Below, one piece after another: positions 19,299 to 28,392 of a stretch of DNA of 64,000 nucleotides. The stretch is from Acidobacteriota bacterium (lineage in GTDB: Bacteria > Acidobacteriota > UBA890 > WLXD01): positions 81,085 to 145,084 of the forward strand of contig JAJCXT010000055.1 in the NCBI GenBank assembly GCA_029263295.1. The letters run 5' to 3'. The position numbers and the translations under genes are program-made. The notes below the pieces were generated by a model. The model had not been told where the DNA came from, did not search any database, and saw only the letters and a list, made by a program, of their open reading frames with translations. Numbering within the stretch: position 1 is the first letter of the stretch; each line of letters starts with the position of its first letter.

Positions 19299-20765
19299 CT
19301 AGTCCGCGAATAGTCGGTCGAGCCTGGCGGACCCCACGGGTCCGCCAGCTCGGGCGAGGACCAGGTAAACGAGCAGCGCCAAGCCTATAGCGGGGAATAC
19401 CTGGTGAATGAGCGCCGCGATCGGCAGCAACGGCCATGCCAGTAGCACGAACAGGCCTGTTGCGAACGAGCCGAGCACGGCGGCACCGTTGCCGCCGCGC
19501 CAGAACAGCCCCAGCAACACGGCCGGCGCGAAGCACGCGGCATACATCGAACCGGACAGCACGGTAAGGCCGACGATGCCTCCCGGCGGTCGCATCGCGA
19601 TAAGGGCGGTGATGAAGGCGAACAGCGCCACCCACATTCGCGTGCGTCTCAGCTCCTCCGCTTCGCTGCGACCGCCGCGGAGAACGGCCATGATGTCGCG
19701 TTCCGCAGTGGAGGCCATCACCAGGAGCACGCTATCGAGCGAAGACATCGCCGCCGCCACCATGGCAACGATCAGAAAGGCCGCGACACCCGGAGCGAAC
19801 ACACTCCCCTGCGTAAGCAACATCGGCACGATCTGATCCGTCTCGCTCACTCCCTCGGGGAAGATGTTGCGTGCGTACAGGCCCAACGGCACCAGCAGCG
19901 AGTAGACCAGCGCGAACGCGAGGGTCGACGTGATGGCGCCAGAGCGCACAGCGCCTTCACCGTCGAGCGCATAGAAGCGCGACAATTGCCGCGGTTCCGT
20001 CACCAGCTTCGCCGTGCCGGCAACCAGAACGCCGAACACGTAGACCAGCGGGAACGTGCCGTTCCAACGGAACAGATGCGCGGTGTCGGTGCTGGCACGC
20101 ACGCTGGTAAGGCTCTGGAGACCGCCCGCCGCGCGCACGGTACCCGAGAACAGCAGGATCGCCGCAAGAACCATGACGACGCCCTGTACCGCATCGGTCT
20201 TGACGACAGAGATGAAACCGCCGGCCACCGTGTAGCCCACGACAACCACGAAGACGAGCACGATCGCCCCCTCGTACGGAATCTCGAGAAACGCCTCCAC
20301 GAGGTTGCCGATCCCTTTGAACACCGCGGTCATGTAGAAGAAGCTGGCGAAGAGCGTGATCACCGCGGCCGCCACCCGCGCCGGCACGCTGGCGAAGCGG
20401 AAGCCGATGAAGTCGGCAACCGTCAGCGACCCCAGTTCAGCCGTGAATCGGCGCAGTCGCGGTGCCACGAAGACCCAGGCAACCACCGACATCACGACGG
20501 CCAACGGCGCCATCAGTAGCCAGGCGATGCCCCATTCGTACGATTGTCCGGCGAAGCCCACGAAGCTGTTGGTGCTCGAGTAGGTCGCGAAGAACGACAG
20601 CCCCAGTGCAACTCCTCCCATGGACCGGCCACCGACGTAGTAGTCGGCCACGCCGCGCGTCTCGCGGTTTCCGGCCCAGGCGTGATACGCGAGCAGCCCC
20701 GCGTATCCGAGGAGGAGAAGATGCACCGGCCAGTAGGTCTGCAGTGACTGCAGCAGCGTGCTCAC
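19299..20765 (-). CDS. Sodium:solute symporter family protein
   Basis: YYVGGRSMGGVALGLSFFATYSSTNSFVGF; roughly 13 hydrophobic segments. Confidence 0.9.
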   Translation of the reverse strand: MSTLLQSLQTYWPVHLLLLGYAGLLAYHAWAGNRETRGVADYYVGGRSMGGVALGLSFFATYSSTNSFVGFAGQSYEWGIAWLLMAPLAVVMSVVAWVFVAPRLRRFTAELGSLTVADFIGFRFASVPARVAAAVITLFASFFYMTAVFKGIGNLVEAFLEIPYEGAIVLVFVVVVGYTVAGGFISVVKTDAVQGVVMVLAAILLFSGTVRAAGGLQSLTSVRASTDTAHLFRWNGTFPLVYVFGVLVAGTAKLVTEPRQLSRFYALDGEGAVRSGAITSTLAFALVYSLLVPLGLYARNIFPEGVSETDQIVPMLLTQGSVFAPGVAAFLIVAMVAAAMSSLDSVLLVMASTAERDIMAVLRGGRSEAEELRRTRMWVALFAFITALIAMRPPGGIVGLTVLSGSMYAACFAPAVLLGLFWRGGNGAAVLGSFATGLFVLLAWPLLPIAALIHQVFPAIGLALLVYLVLARAGGPVGSARLDRLFAD

Positions 20766-22249
20766 GGGCGATCCTCGAACAGCGCGCGCAGGGTCGGCTT
20801 CATCACTTTGCCCATAGCGTTGCGCGGCAACTCATCGACGAACCGAACCTGCTTGGGCACCTTGTACGGAGCGAGTTGCTCACGCGCCCAGTCCCGTATC
20901 TCCTCAGCAGTCGTACCCTCGCCAGCGAGTTCAATGGCCGCGCAGACGCGCTCGCCCCAGTCACGATCATCGACACCTACAACCGCGATTTCCCGGACCG
21001 CGGGATGGCCGCGAAGGACCTCCTCGATCTCCAGAGCCGACACTTTGTAGCCGCCGGTCTTGATGATGTCGACGCTACGGCGACCCACGATGCGGTAGTA
21101 GCCGTCGTCCAAGACCCCTTCGTCCCCGGTGAGAAACCAGCCGTCACGGAAAGCGGCCGCGGTTTCTTCGTTTCGCCGCCAGTACTCCGCGAAGACCTGC
21201 GGCCCGCGAACGACAATCTGGCCTGCCGTGCCGGGGTCGCACTCGGCCCCGTCGGCGTCGACTACGCACAGCTCCACCCCGGGCAGAGGCTGACCCACGG
21301 CTCCGGCGCGGCGCTCGCCGTCGAGAGGGTTCGACAGGGCCATGCCAATCTCGGTCATGCCGTAGCGCTCCAGTAGCCGCTGGCCGGTGATCGAGGCCCA
21401 GCGCTCGAGCAGGTCGACCGGCAGCGCTGCTGAGCCCGAGACCATCAGCCGGAGTGACCGCGCACCCCGCGACCATTGTTCTTGGCGGTCCGGAGCGGCC
21501 TCCCAGGCCGCGACCAGTCGCCGGTAGACGGTGGGAACCGCCATGAATACGCTGATCTCTCCGCTAGCGAAACGCTCCCAGACGGCGACCGGGTCGAATG
21601 GTCCCAGGAACTCGCAGCAAGCACCGGAATAGAGCGCCGAGCCGAGCGCCACGTGCAGACCGTGAACATGGTGCAAGGGCAGCACGTGCAGAATCCGATC
21701 GTCGAGTCGCCAGCCCCAGGCGCCGCACACGGACGCCACCTGGGCGGCGACTTGAGCGTGCGTCGTCACGACCCCTTTCGGGTGGCCGGTAGTACCGCTC
21801 GTGTAGACCATCAATGCTGGTCGGTCATCTTCGATCGGCGGCAGGGCGGCGACCATCGGACGGACGAGCGCAGCGCTCGTATGCAGCGCCAGGTCGCGCG
21901 CCGCGGCGATGTCGGCCAAGCGCTCGGCATTCGCGGCGTCGGCGACCAGACAAACCGGCTCGGCGTCATCGATCAATTCCACCAGCTCGCGGGCCGGATG
22001 CGATAGCGCCAATGGGACCCCCACGCCACCGGCACGCCAGATGCCCCATAGTACGGCCACATGGTCGACTCCCGGGCCCACCAGATACGCGACGCGACTG
22101 CTTTGGAGATCGCGCACGTCACCCAGAAGCCTGCTGGCCACGTGGGCCGACGCGGCCAACAGGTCCGCATAGGTCGCGGCCGTTTCCGGGTCGGAGATCG
22201 CGAGGCGCTCCCGGTTGCTCTGTGCCCGCGCGACCAATTCAATCGACAT
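20762..22249 (-). CDS. AMP-dependent synthetase / acyl-CoA ligase
   Basis: LMVYTSGTTGHPKGVVTTH, ERYGMTEIGMALSNP, GWFLTGDEG, ELPRNAMGKVMKPTLR. Confidence 0.95.
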   Translation of the reverse strand: MSIELVARAQSNRERLAISDPETAATYADLLAASAHVASRLLGDVRDLQSSRVAYLVGPGVDHVAVLWGIWRAGGVGVPLALSHPARELVELIDDAEPVCLVADAANAERLADIAAARDLALHTSAALVRPMVAALPPIEDDRPALMVYTSGTTGHPKGVVTTHAQVAAQVASVCGAWGWRLDDRILHVLPLHHVHGLHVALGSALYSGACCEFLGPFDPVAVWERFASGEISVFMAVPTVYRRLVAAWEAAPDRQEQWSRGARSLRLMVSGSAALPVDLLERWASITGQRLLERYGMTEIGMALSNPLDGERRAGAVGQPLPGVELCVVDADGAECDPGTAGQIVVRGPQVFAEYWRRNEETAAAFRDGWFLTGDEGVLDDGYYRIVGRRSVDIIKTGGYKVSALEIEEVLRGHPAVREIAVVGVDDRDWGERVCAAIELAGEGTTAEEIRDWAREQLAPYKVPKQVRFVDELPRNAMGKVMKPTLRALFEDRP

Positions 22250-22338
22250 TCATCAGCCGCCGCATGGTATCCGGATCCGGTGGCCGTAGCCTATTGGCCC
22301 CCAAGGGTGTAGATTGCTTTGACCTCGGAGGCTTGACC

Positions 22339-22845
22339 ATGGTCGATACGATTATCCCCACTGCCGCAGACATCATGACGCGCCGACTGGTGACGTTGCG
22401 GCCCGATACAAGCGTGCTGCGTGCCATGCGCACGCTTCTCGAGAAGCGCGTTTCCGGCGCGCCCGTGCTCAATGCCGATGGCCAACTCTGCGGCATTGTG
22501 TCGGAGCTCGACTGCATGCGGATCCTGACTTCCGGCCAGTTCAGCCAGGAAAGCCACGACGAATGCGCACGCGTGAAGGACATCATGACGGCAGATGTCC
22601 AGACGATCGCTCCCGAGATCGATCTATTCGGCATCGCCCAGCGCTTCCTTGCGCAGAACATCCGGCGACTGCCGGTAGTCGAATATGGCCGGCTGGTGGG
22701 CGTGGTGTCGCGGCGCGATGTTCTGACGGGCGTCGAGACGATGCGCTCCGCAGCACGTCAACAGCCCGCCGCCAGGCGAGTGACCGGCCTGTATCTGTCG
22801 GCGAGCGACAGCACGACCGACGAACTCGACTCGCTGCTCGAGTAG
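22339..22845 (+). CDS. CBS-domain-pair protein
   Basis: AADIMTRRLVTLRPDTSVLRAMRTLLEKRVSGAPVLNADGQLCGIVSELD ... VKDIMTADVQTI. Confidence 0.9.
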   Translation: MVDTIIPTAADIMTRRLVTLRPDTSVLRAMRTLLEKRVSGAPVLNADGQLCGIVSELDCMRILTSGQFSQESHDECARVKDIMTADVQTIAPEIDLFGIAQRFLAQNIRRLPVVEYGRLVGVVSRRDVLTGVETMRSAARQQPAARRVTGLYLSASDSTTDELDSLLE

Positions 22846-22861
22846 CGCTGTGTCTTTTTTT
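22832..22861 (+). terminator. Possible rho-independent terminator overlapping the CBS gene stop
   Basis: CGCTGC-TCGA-GTAGCG hairpin (22832-22847) then CTGTGTCTTTTTTT. Confidence 0.5.
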
Positions 22862-22897
22862 GTCCCTCGGGTGAAACTCGAACGCATAGTTTGCGTC

Positions 22898-22908
22898 ACA
22901 TAGTATGT
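22898..22908. promoter_or_regulatory. Palindrome ACATAGTATGT, candidate PadR operator
   Basis: Perfect 5-1-5 palindrome 53 bp upstream of padR-like ATG. Confidence 0.35.
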
Positions 22909-22960
22909 CTAGCAAGAACGGAGCCACTCCACCGGGTGGCCCGCAGGACTTGCCGGAGAG

Positions 22961-23308
22961 ATGATGCGAATCGAACGTGAACTGATGCGAGGTGCGGGCC
23001 CCACCGCGGTGCTCGGACTGCTCGAGCAGCGAGAGATGTACGGCTACGAGTTAGTCATCGCGCTGCAAGAACGTACTGGGGGAGTACTGGCGATGGGCCA
23101 GTCCACCCTGTACCCGCTGCTGTACAACCTCGAGGCGAAGAAGATGATTCGTGGCAAGTGGCGTACGGCCGAGTCCGGCCGGCGGCGCAAGTACTACGAA
23201 TTGACGGCAGTCGGCCGTAAGCGCCTCGAGACCCAGCGACAGCAGTGGCAAGAGCTGTTCGGAGCCATGGAAGGACTCGGTCTCGTGGAGCCCAAGCACG
23301 GAGACTGA
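22961..23308 (+). CDS. PadR-family transcriptional regulator
   Basis: GPTAVLGLLEQREMYGYELVIALQERTGGVLAMGQSTLYPLLYNLEAKKMI. Confidence 0.95.
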   Translation: MMRIERELMRGAGPTAVLGLLEQREMYGYELVIALQERTGGVLAMGQSTLYPLLYNLEAKKMIRGKWRTAESGRRRKYYELTAVGRKRLETQRQQWQELFGAMEGLGLVEPKHGD

Positions 23309-23309
23309 T

Positions 23310-26069
23310 ATGTCGTCCGCCCCCGACAGCAAGAACTTCCCGGATGTCGAGCGTCTGCTCGCGAGCTCGCACCTGCCCGACCCGATCTGCGAACGCATCC
23401 GCACGCTGATTGGCGCCAGCGCGTTGCAACCCACGGAGCGTGTCGACGTGGCGCGCGAAATGGTCGCTCACTTCGAGGACGGCCTCAGCGCCGGCAGCGA
23501 CGCGGGGGCTTTGCTGGAAGCGTTCGGCGACGACGCGAACGCTGCCACGATGATTCGCAACGCCAAGCGCAGCGCTCGCGTCACGGCGAACGACGATGGC
23601 CTCGTCGGCACTCTCGCCAACGTGCTCGGCGACATTCGCTACGCCATTCGCCGGCTGCGCCAGAGTCCAGGCTTCACCGCGACAGCTGTGCTGTCGCTGG
23701 CGATCGGTATCGGTGCCAACACCGCGGTCTTCAGCATCGTCAACGGCCTCCTCCTGCGTGATGTCGCAGCGGCACGTCCCGACGAGCTGGTCGAGATCTA
23801 CATGTCGACGACGGGATTCCCATACAACGTCTTCAGCTACCCCGACTACGAAGACTTCGTGGAAGGCGCGGGGTCGGCCTTCAGCGCGATCTCTGGATCC
23901 ATGATCGCGATCGGGATGCACGATACCGACGACGGCGTGGAGACCCTTCTTGCCGAGGGCGTCACCGGTTCGTACTTCCCGCTCCTCGAGATCCTGCCCG
24001 CGGCTGGGCGCCTGCTCGGACCTGACGACGACGTCGCCCTCGGGGCACATCCCGTTGTTGTGCTCAGCCATGCGTTCTGGCAGCGCTCCTTCGCTGGCGT
24101 CCCCGGAGTCATGGGCACGGAGGTCGTTCTCAGCGGCTTGCCCTACACCGTCGTAGGTGTCACGCCGGCTAGCTACACCGGCATGAATCGCGGCCTGAGC
24201 CCCGACATCTTCCTCTCCATCCAGATGCTCGACGCCCTCGAGGGTTCTGCCACCAGCAAGCTGGCCGGGCGACGCAACCATTCGCTGTTCGCGCGCGGCC
24301 GACTGCGTGAGGGCGTCAGTATCGAGCAGGCCGCAGACGTGGCCGAGGTCGTGGCCGTTCGGCTGCGCCAGGAGGCCTCTGAAACCTGGGACGACGGCGA
24401 CGGGTTCCGTCTGAAGCCGACCAGCGAGGTCATCCTGTTCCCGATGTTCGACGGGCCCATCAAGATCGGGGCATGGCTACTGCTCGGCGTCGTCAGCCTG
24501 GTCCTGCTCATCGCTTGCGCCAACCTTGCCAGCTTCCTGCTTGCCCGCGCCGTTGACCGACGCAAGGAGGTCGCCGTGCGCCTGACCATGGGGGCCGGCC
24601 GCCGCGACCTGATCCGCCAGTTCCTGATCGAGTCGATGCTGCTGAGCCTGATCGGTGGCCTCACCGGGGTAACTCTTGCGGCGTGGAGCGTCGGCGCTTT
24701 GTCGACGATGGATCTGCCTTTCCCGATCCCGCTGCACTTCGATTTCGGTGTCGACCTCGATGTGCTGCTCTTCAGCGTGGTGGTGTCGCTAGCGGCTGGC
24801 CTGCTATTCGGTCTGGCACCGGCGATCCAGGCCACCAAGCTCGATCTCGTTTCGACCCTGCGTGACGAGAGCGCGGGGGCGGGCCGAGCGGGCCGCAGTC
24901 GGCTGCGCAACACGCTGGTCGTCGCGCAGGTTGCCACCTCCGTCGTCCTGCTCGTCGGCGCCGGACTGTTCCTCCGCAGTCTGCAGGCGGTCTACGCGTT
25001 CGATCCCGGCTTCGGCCAGCAGCCTGCAGCGCTGATGACCTTCGCGATACCGGGAGCGCGCCACGACAACGTCCAGATCAAACAGATTATCGACGAGTTC
25101 CGCATCGAGTCCGAGCGCCGTGCGGATGTCATCGCGTTTGGCTACGTGTCGAACATCCACCTTTCGCAGGCCAACACCACCACGACCGACATAGTCGCCG
25201 ACGGCGTGCCGCCGCCCGACGGCCAATCGGGACATCGCGTCGACTATGCCGCCGCCAGTCCTGGGTTCTTCGAAGCTGCCGGTATCTCCATCGTGGAGGG
25301 TCGCAACTTCGACAGCGGCGATACGCCGGACGTCGCCGACGTGATGATCGTCAGCCAGGCGTTCGCCGATCGCTTCTGGCCTGGAGAATCCGCTGTCGGC
25401 CAGGTAGTCCGCTCATCTCGCTCCGGCGACGAGATGACCATCGTCGGCGTGGCATCGGATACGAAGGTACGTACGCTCGGTGAGGCGCCGCGCCCATTCG
25501 TGTACGCGGCGCTTGACCAGGTGGACACAGCCTTTCTGACCCTCGTCGCCGTTACCCGAGGGTCCCCGCAGGGCACCGCGAACGAACTCATGGCGGGGCT
25601 GCGAGCGAAGGTCCCCGAGGCGCTCATTTACTCGGCCGAGACCATGGACGATCATCTTGAGGTCGTGCGCTTTCCCTCGCGCGTCGCAGCGGTGATGTTC
25701 ACCTTCTTCGCGGCAATCGCGCTGGTGCTGGCCACCATCGGCCTCTACGGCCTCGTGAGCTACACGCAGGCGCAGCGCACCCACGAGGTGGGCATCCGCA
25801 TGTCGCTCGGAGCTGATGCTCGGTCGGTCGTGAGCCTGCTGATCCGCGGCGGCATGCGCCTCGTGTGGGTCGGGATCGGAGTTGGCGTCGTCCTCGCGTT
25901 CGGGGCCACGCGACTGTTGAGCGGGCTGCTCTTCGGTGTCGGGGCGACCGACATCGGAACGTTCGTCGGAGTCGTGGCGCTACTCGCGGGCGTCGCCCTC
26001 GTGGCAGCCTGGGTGCCGGCGCGCCGGGCGAGCCGCATCAACCCGGTGCAGGCGCTGCGCGCTGAATAG
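23310..26069 (+). CDS. ADOP-family ABC transporter permease (MacB/FtsX type)
   Basis: IRYAIRRLRQSPGFTATAVLSLAIGIGANTAVFSIVNGLLLR; two FtsX-like regions; follows padR-like gene by 1 bp. Confidence 0.95.
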   Translation: MSSAPDSKNFPDVERLLASSHLPDPICERIRTLIGASALQPTERVDVAREMVAHFEDGLSAGSDAGALLEAFGDDANAATMIRNAKRSARVTANDDGLVGTLANVLGDIRYAIRRLRQSPGFTATAVLSLAIGIGANTAVFSIVNGLLLRDVAAARPDELVEIYMSTTGFPYNVFSYPDYEDFVEGAGSAFSAISGSMIAIGMHDTDDGVETLLAEGVTGSYFPLLEILPAAGRLLGPDDDVALGAHPVVVLSHAFWQRSFAGVPGVMGTEVVLSGLPYTVVGVTPASYTGMNRGLSPDIFLSIQMLDALEGSATSKLAGRRNHSLFARGRLREGVSIEQAADVAEVVAVRLRQEASETWDDGDGFRLKPTSEVILFPMFDGPIKIGAWLLLGVVSLVLLIACANLASFLLARAVDRRKEVAVRLTMGAGRRDLIRQFLIESMLLSLIGGLTGVTLAAWSVGALSTMDLPFPIPLHFDFGVDLDVLLFSVVVSLAAGLLFGLAPAIQATKLDLVSTLRDESAGAGRAGRSRLRNTLVVAQVATSVVLLVGAGLFLRSLQAVYAFDPGFGQQPAALMTFAIPGARHDNVQIKQIIDEFRIESERRADVIAFGYVSNIHLSQANTTTTDIVADGVPPPDGQSGHRVDYAAASPGFFEAAGISIVEGRNFDSGDTPDVADVMIVSQAFADRFWPGESAVGQVVRSSRSGDEMTIVGVASDTKVRTLGEAPRPFVYAALDQVDTAFLTLVAVTRGSPQGTANELMAGLRAKVPEALIYSAETMDDHLEVVRFPSRVAAVMFTFFAAIALVLATIGLYGLVSYTQAQRTHEVGIRMSLGADARSVVSLLIRGGMRLVWVGIGVGVVLAFGATRLLSGLLFGVGATDIGTFVGVVALLAGVALVAAWVPARRASRINPVQALRAE

Positions 26070-26081
26070 GACGCTGAGCCT

Positions 26082-26131
26082 CTAGCAGCCCGTGATGAAA
26101 GTCCGACGGACACCTCCGCGCTGTCCGTCGG
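26082..26131 (+). repeat. CTAGCAGCCCGT hairpin element, copy 2
   Basis: CTAGCAGCCCGTGATGAAAGTCCGACGGAC plus perfect CCGACGGAC/GTCCGTCGG stem, 13 nt after the ADOP stop. Confidence 0.6.
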
Positions 26132-26271
26132 GCCTCCGGCCGCACCTGGCAGGGGGCGGCCCGGCACGACCGTCATACAGGACGACACGCCTTACCCCCG
26201 TTGGCCACATGGCCTAGTCTGGGCACTTCGTCAGCTGCCACCCGCCGCATAGCCGGCACCCCGGGGACCCC

Positions 26272-26604
26272 ATGAAGCGACTCTCCGCAACGCTTGTGCT
26301 CCTCGCACTGGTGGCCGCGACGACCTACGGAAGCTATGTGTGGGGCTGGTACCACGGACACGAGTACCAGTCGGTGGTGGCAGGCATGAGCGAGGCGACC
26401 GTTGCGCTATCAGCCGCGCGCTCGCTGCGACAATCCGATCCCGCGCTCGCTCTCGAACTGCTCGAGGCGGACATCACCTGGATGAGCGCTACGCTGACCG
26501 ACGCGCGACTCGAGATTCCGGCCAGTGAACGCGCCAACCTGGAACTCGTATTGAAGCGTCTGCGCAGCTACCAGAACGACTACGCAACGACCGCTGGACG
26601 CTAG
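26272..26604 (+). CDS. Short protein with N-terminal TM anchor
   Basis: 110 aa ORF; N-terminal hydrophobic helix. Confidence 0.55.
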   Translation: MKRLSATLVLLALVAATTYGSYVWGWYHGHEYQSVVAGMSEATVALSAARSLRQSDPALALELLEADITWMSATLTDARLEIPASERANLELVLKRLRSYQNDYATTAGR

Positions 26605-26631
26605 CGGCTCAGCCGGCCGGCGAGGCGCGTC

Positions 26632-28365
26632 TCAACCGACGAAGTGACGCTTCACCGCACGGCCGATGAAACGCGCTTTCTGGCTCAGCGAGAACCTTCC
26701 CAGGTTCGTTTTCACAATGCCCTTCGTGAAGGCGCTCTTGCGCGAGTAGTCGATGCGCACGTCCACGATGACCGGATGGCCCGCGGCCGCACGCGCGGTC
26801 GCGCGCTGTACGCAGTCCTCGACTTCGCTGTCTTCATGGATGCGGATGAAATCGGCACCGGTAGCACGCGCCACTCCCTCCAGATCGAACTCCCCGAGCA
26901 CGGTGCAGGTCTTTCGATTGAGGGGGATCTGCTGAAACTGGGAAATCTGCGCCAACTCGCCATCGTTGAACACGTAGAACGCAACACCCACACCCAGGCT
27001 CGCCGCCGTGAGCACCTCCAGTCCGGTCATCAGGAACCCGCCGTCGCCTACGACGGCCGCAACGTCACTCTTCGGGTTCGCGAGTTTGGCGCCGATCGCC
27101 GCCGGTACGCAGTAGCCCATGCAGTTGAAGTCGGCGGGCGAAAGAAAGCGCCGCGCCTGATACACCGGAAATAGCTCGGCTGCCAGGAAAGTGTGGTTGC
27201 CGTCGTCAACGACGAGGAAACCGTCCCTCGGCAATACTCGACGCAACGCCGCGAAGAACACGCCGGGACCAACGCGATCCCCTTCGTGATCGGAAGTCCA
27301 GGAATCTGCCCACTTCTGTTTCGCGCTCGCGATGCGACCGCACAGCGCCTTCGAATCACGACGGCCGGGGAGCTTCCGCTCCAGCTCCTCGCGCAGTGCG
27401 CCCAGCGCTGCCGCGGCATCCGCCTCGATCGTCACTCGCGCTGGGTAGTTGGCGTTGAACACCTGCGGGTTGATGTCTATATGCACGAGATCGGCCGGCA
27501 CATCCATGCCGTAGCTACCGGTCGCGAGCTCGGCAAAGCGCACACCGACGGCGAGGAGGCCATCGCACCCGGCAAACGCCTCGCGCGCCGCCGGGACTGC
27601 AGAGCGTCCGTATCCCATGCCCACGTGCAACGGATGGTCCGCCGGGAAGACGCTCAGCCCCTGCAGCGTCGTGGCCACCGGCGCGCCGAGCAACTCGGCG
27701 ATGGCAACAGCGCTTTCGCCGGCATCGCGCGCGCCCCAGCCCAGGTAGATACCCGGATGGCGCGCTGTCGTGAGGAGTTCCGCCGCGGCGGCGATGTCGG
27801 CCGGCTCCGCGTCGGGTGCCTGCCAGCTAGGCGCATATGGCGCTGGCGCTTCGGCCTCGCCAGGGAACATCATCAGGTCGGCGGGGATCTCCACGAAGCT
27901 CGGGCCCGGCTCGCCGGAGGTGGCTTCTGCATACGCCCGGTAGAGCGTGGGGACGATGTCCTCATGCCGCTCCACCCGATACGCCGACTTCACGATCCCG
28001 TCCACCAATCGTAGCTGGTCGATGTCGTGGAGCTGGTAGGCCCGGTCAGTGTCTCTTCGGACACCTCCGGCAATCACCAGCATGGGGATGCCGTCGAGGA
28101 AGGCCTCGCCGATGCCGCTCATCGCGTGGGTGACCCCGGCGGCCGGTACGATCACCAGACAGCCGACGCTCGCCCCGGTGCGACTGACCGCGTCGGCCAT
28201 GAAAGCGCCTCCGCCCTCATGCGTCACGAGAATCGGTGTGACCTTGTCGGACCGATCGAGCGCGTCATACAGCTCGGTGTTGTGCACACCGGGAATGCCG
28301 AACGTCCAGCGGATGCCCAGATTCTCGAGGGCCCGCACCGCCAAGTCAGCACCGGTCAACTGCAT
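26632..28365 (-). CDS. Thiamine-pyrophosphate-binding, acetolactate-synthase-like protein
   Basis: LENLGIRWTFGIPGVHNTELYDAL...VTHEGGGAFMADAVSR; GDGGFLMTGLEVLTAASLGVGVAFYVFND. Confidence 0.92.
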   Translation of the reverse strand: MQLTGADLAVRALENLGIRWTFGIPGVHNTELYDALDRSDKVTPILVTHEGGGAFMADAVSRTGASVGCLVIVPAAGVTHAMSGIGEAFLDGIPMLVIAGGVRRDTDRAYQLHDIDQLRLVDGIVKSAYRVERHEDIVPTLYRAYAEATSGEPGPSFVEIPADLMMFPGEAEAPAPYAPSWQAPDAEPADIAAAAELLTTARHPGIYLGWGARDAGESAVAIAELLGAPVATTLQGLSVFPADHPLHVGMGYGRSAVPAAREAFAGCDGLLAVGVRFAELATGSYGMDVPADLVHIDINPQVFNANYPARVTIEADAAAALGALREELERKLPGRRDSKALCGRIASAKQKWADSWTSDHEGDRVGPGVFFAALRRVLPRDGFLVVDDGNHTFLAAELFPVYQARRFLSPADFNCMGYCVPAAIGAKLANPKSDVAAVVGDGGFLMTGLEVLTAASLGVGVAFYVFNDGELAQISQFQQIPLNRKTCTVLGEFDLEGVARATGADFIRIHEDSEVEDCVQRATARAAAGHPVIVDVRIDYSRKSAFTKGIVKTNLGRFSLSQKARFIGRAVKRHFVG

Positions 28366-28392
28366 GAACTCGATGCTAGCAGGGTTCGTGCG

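Noticed and set aside
23310-26069. ADOP permease as a novel system
   Set aside because: PadR-ADOP pairs are a known, common arrangement in Acidobacteriota.
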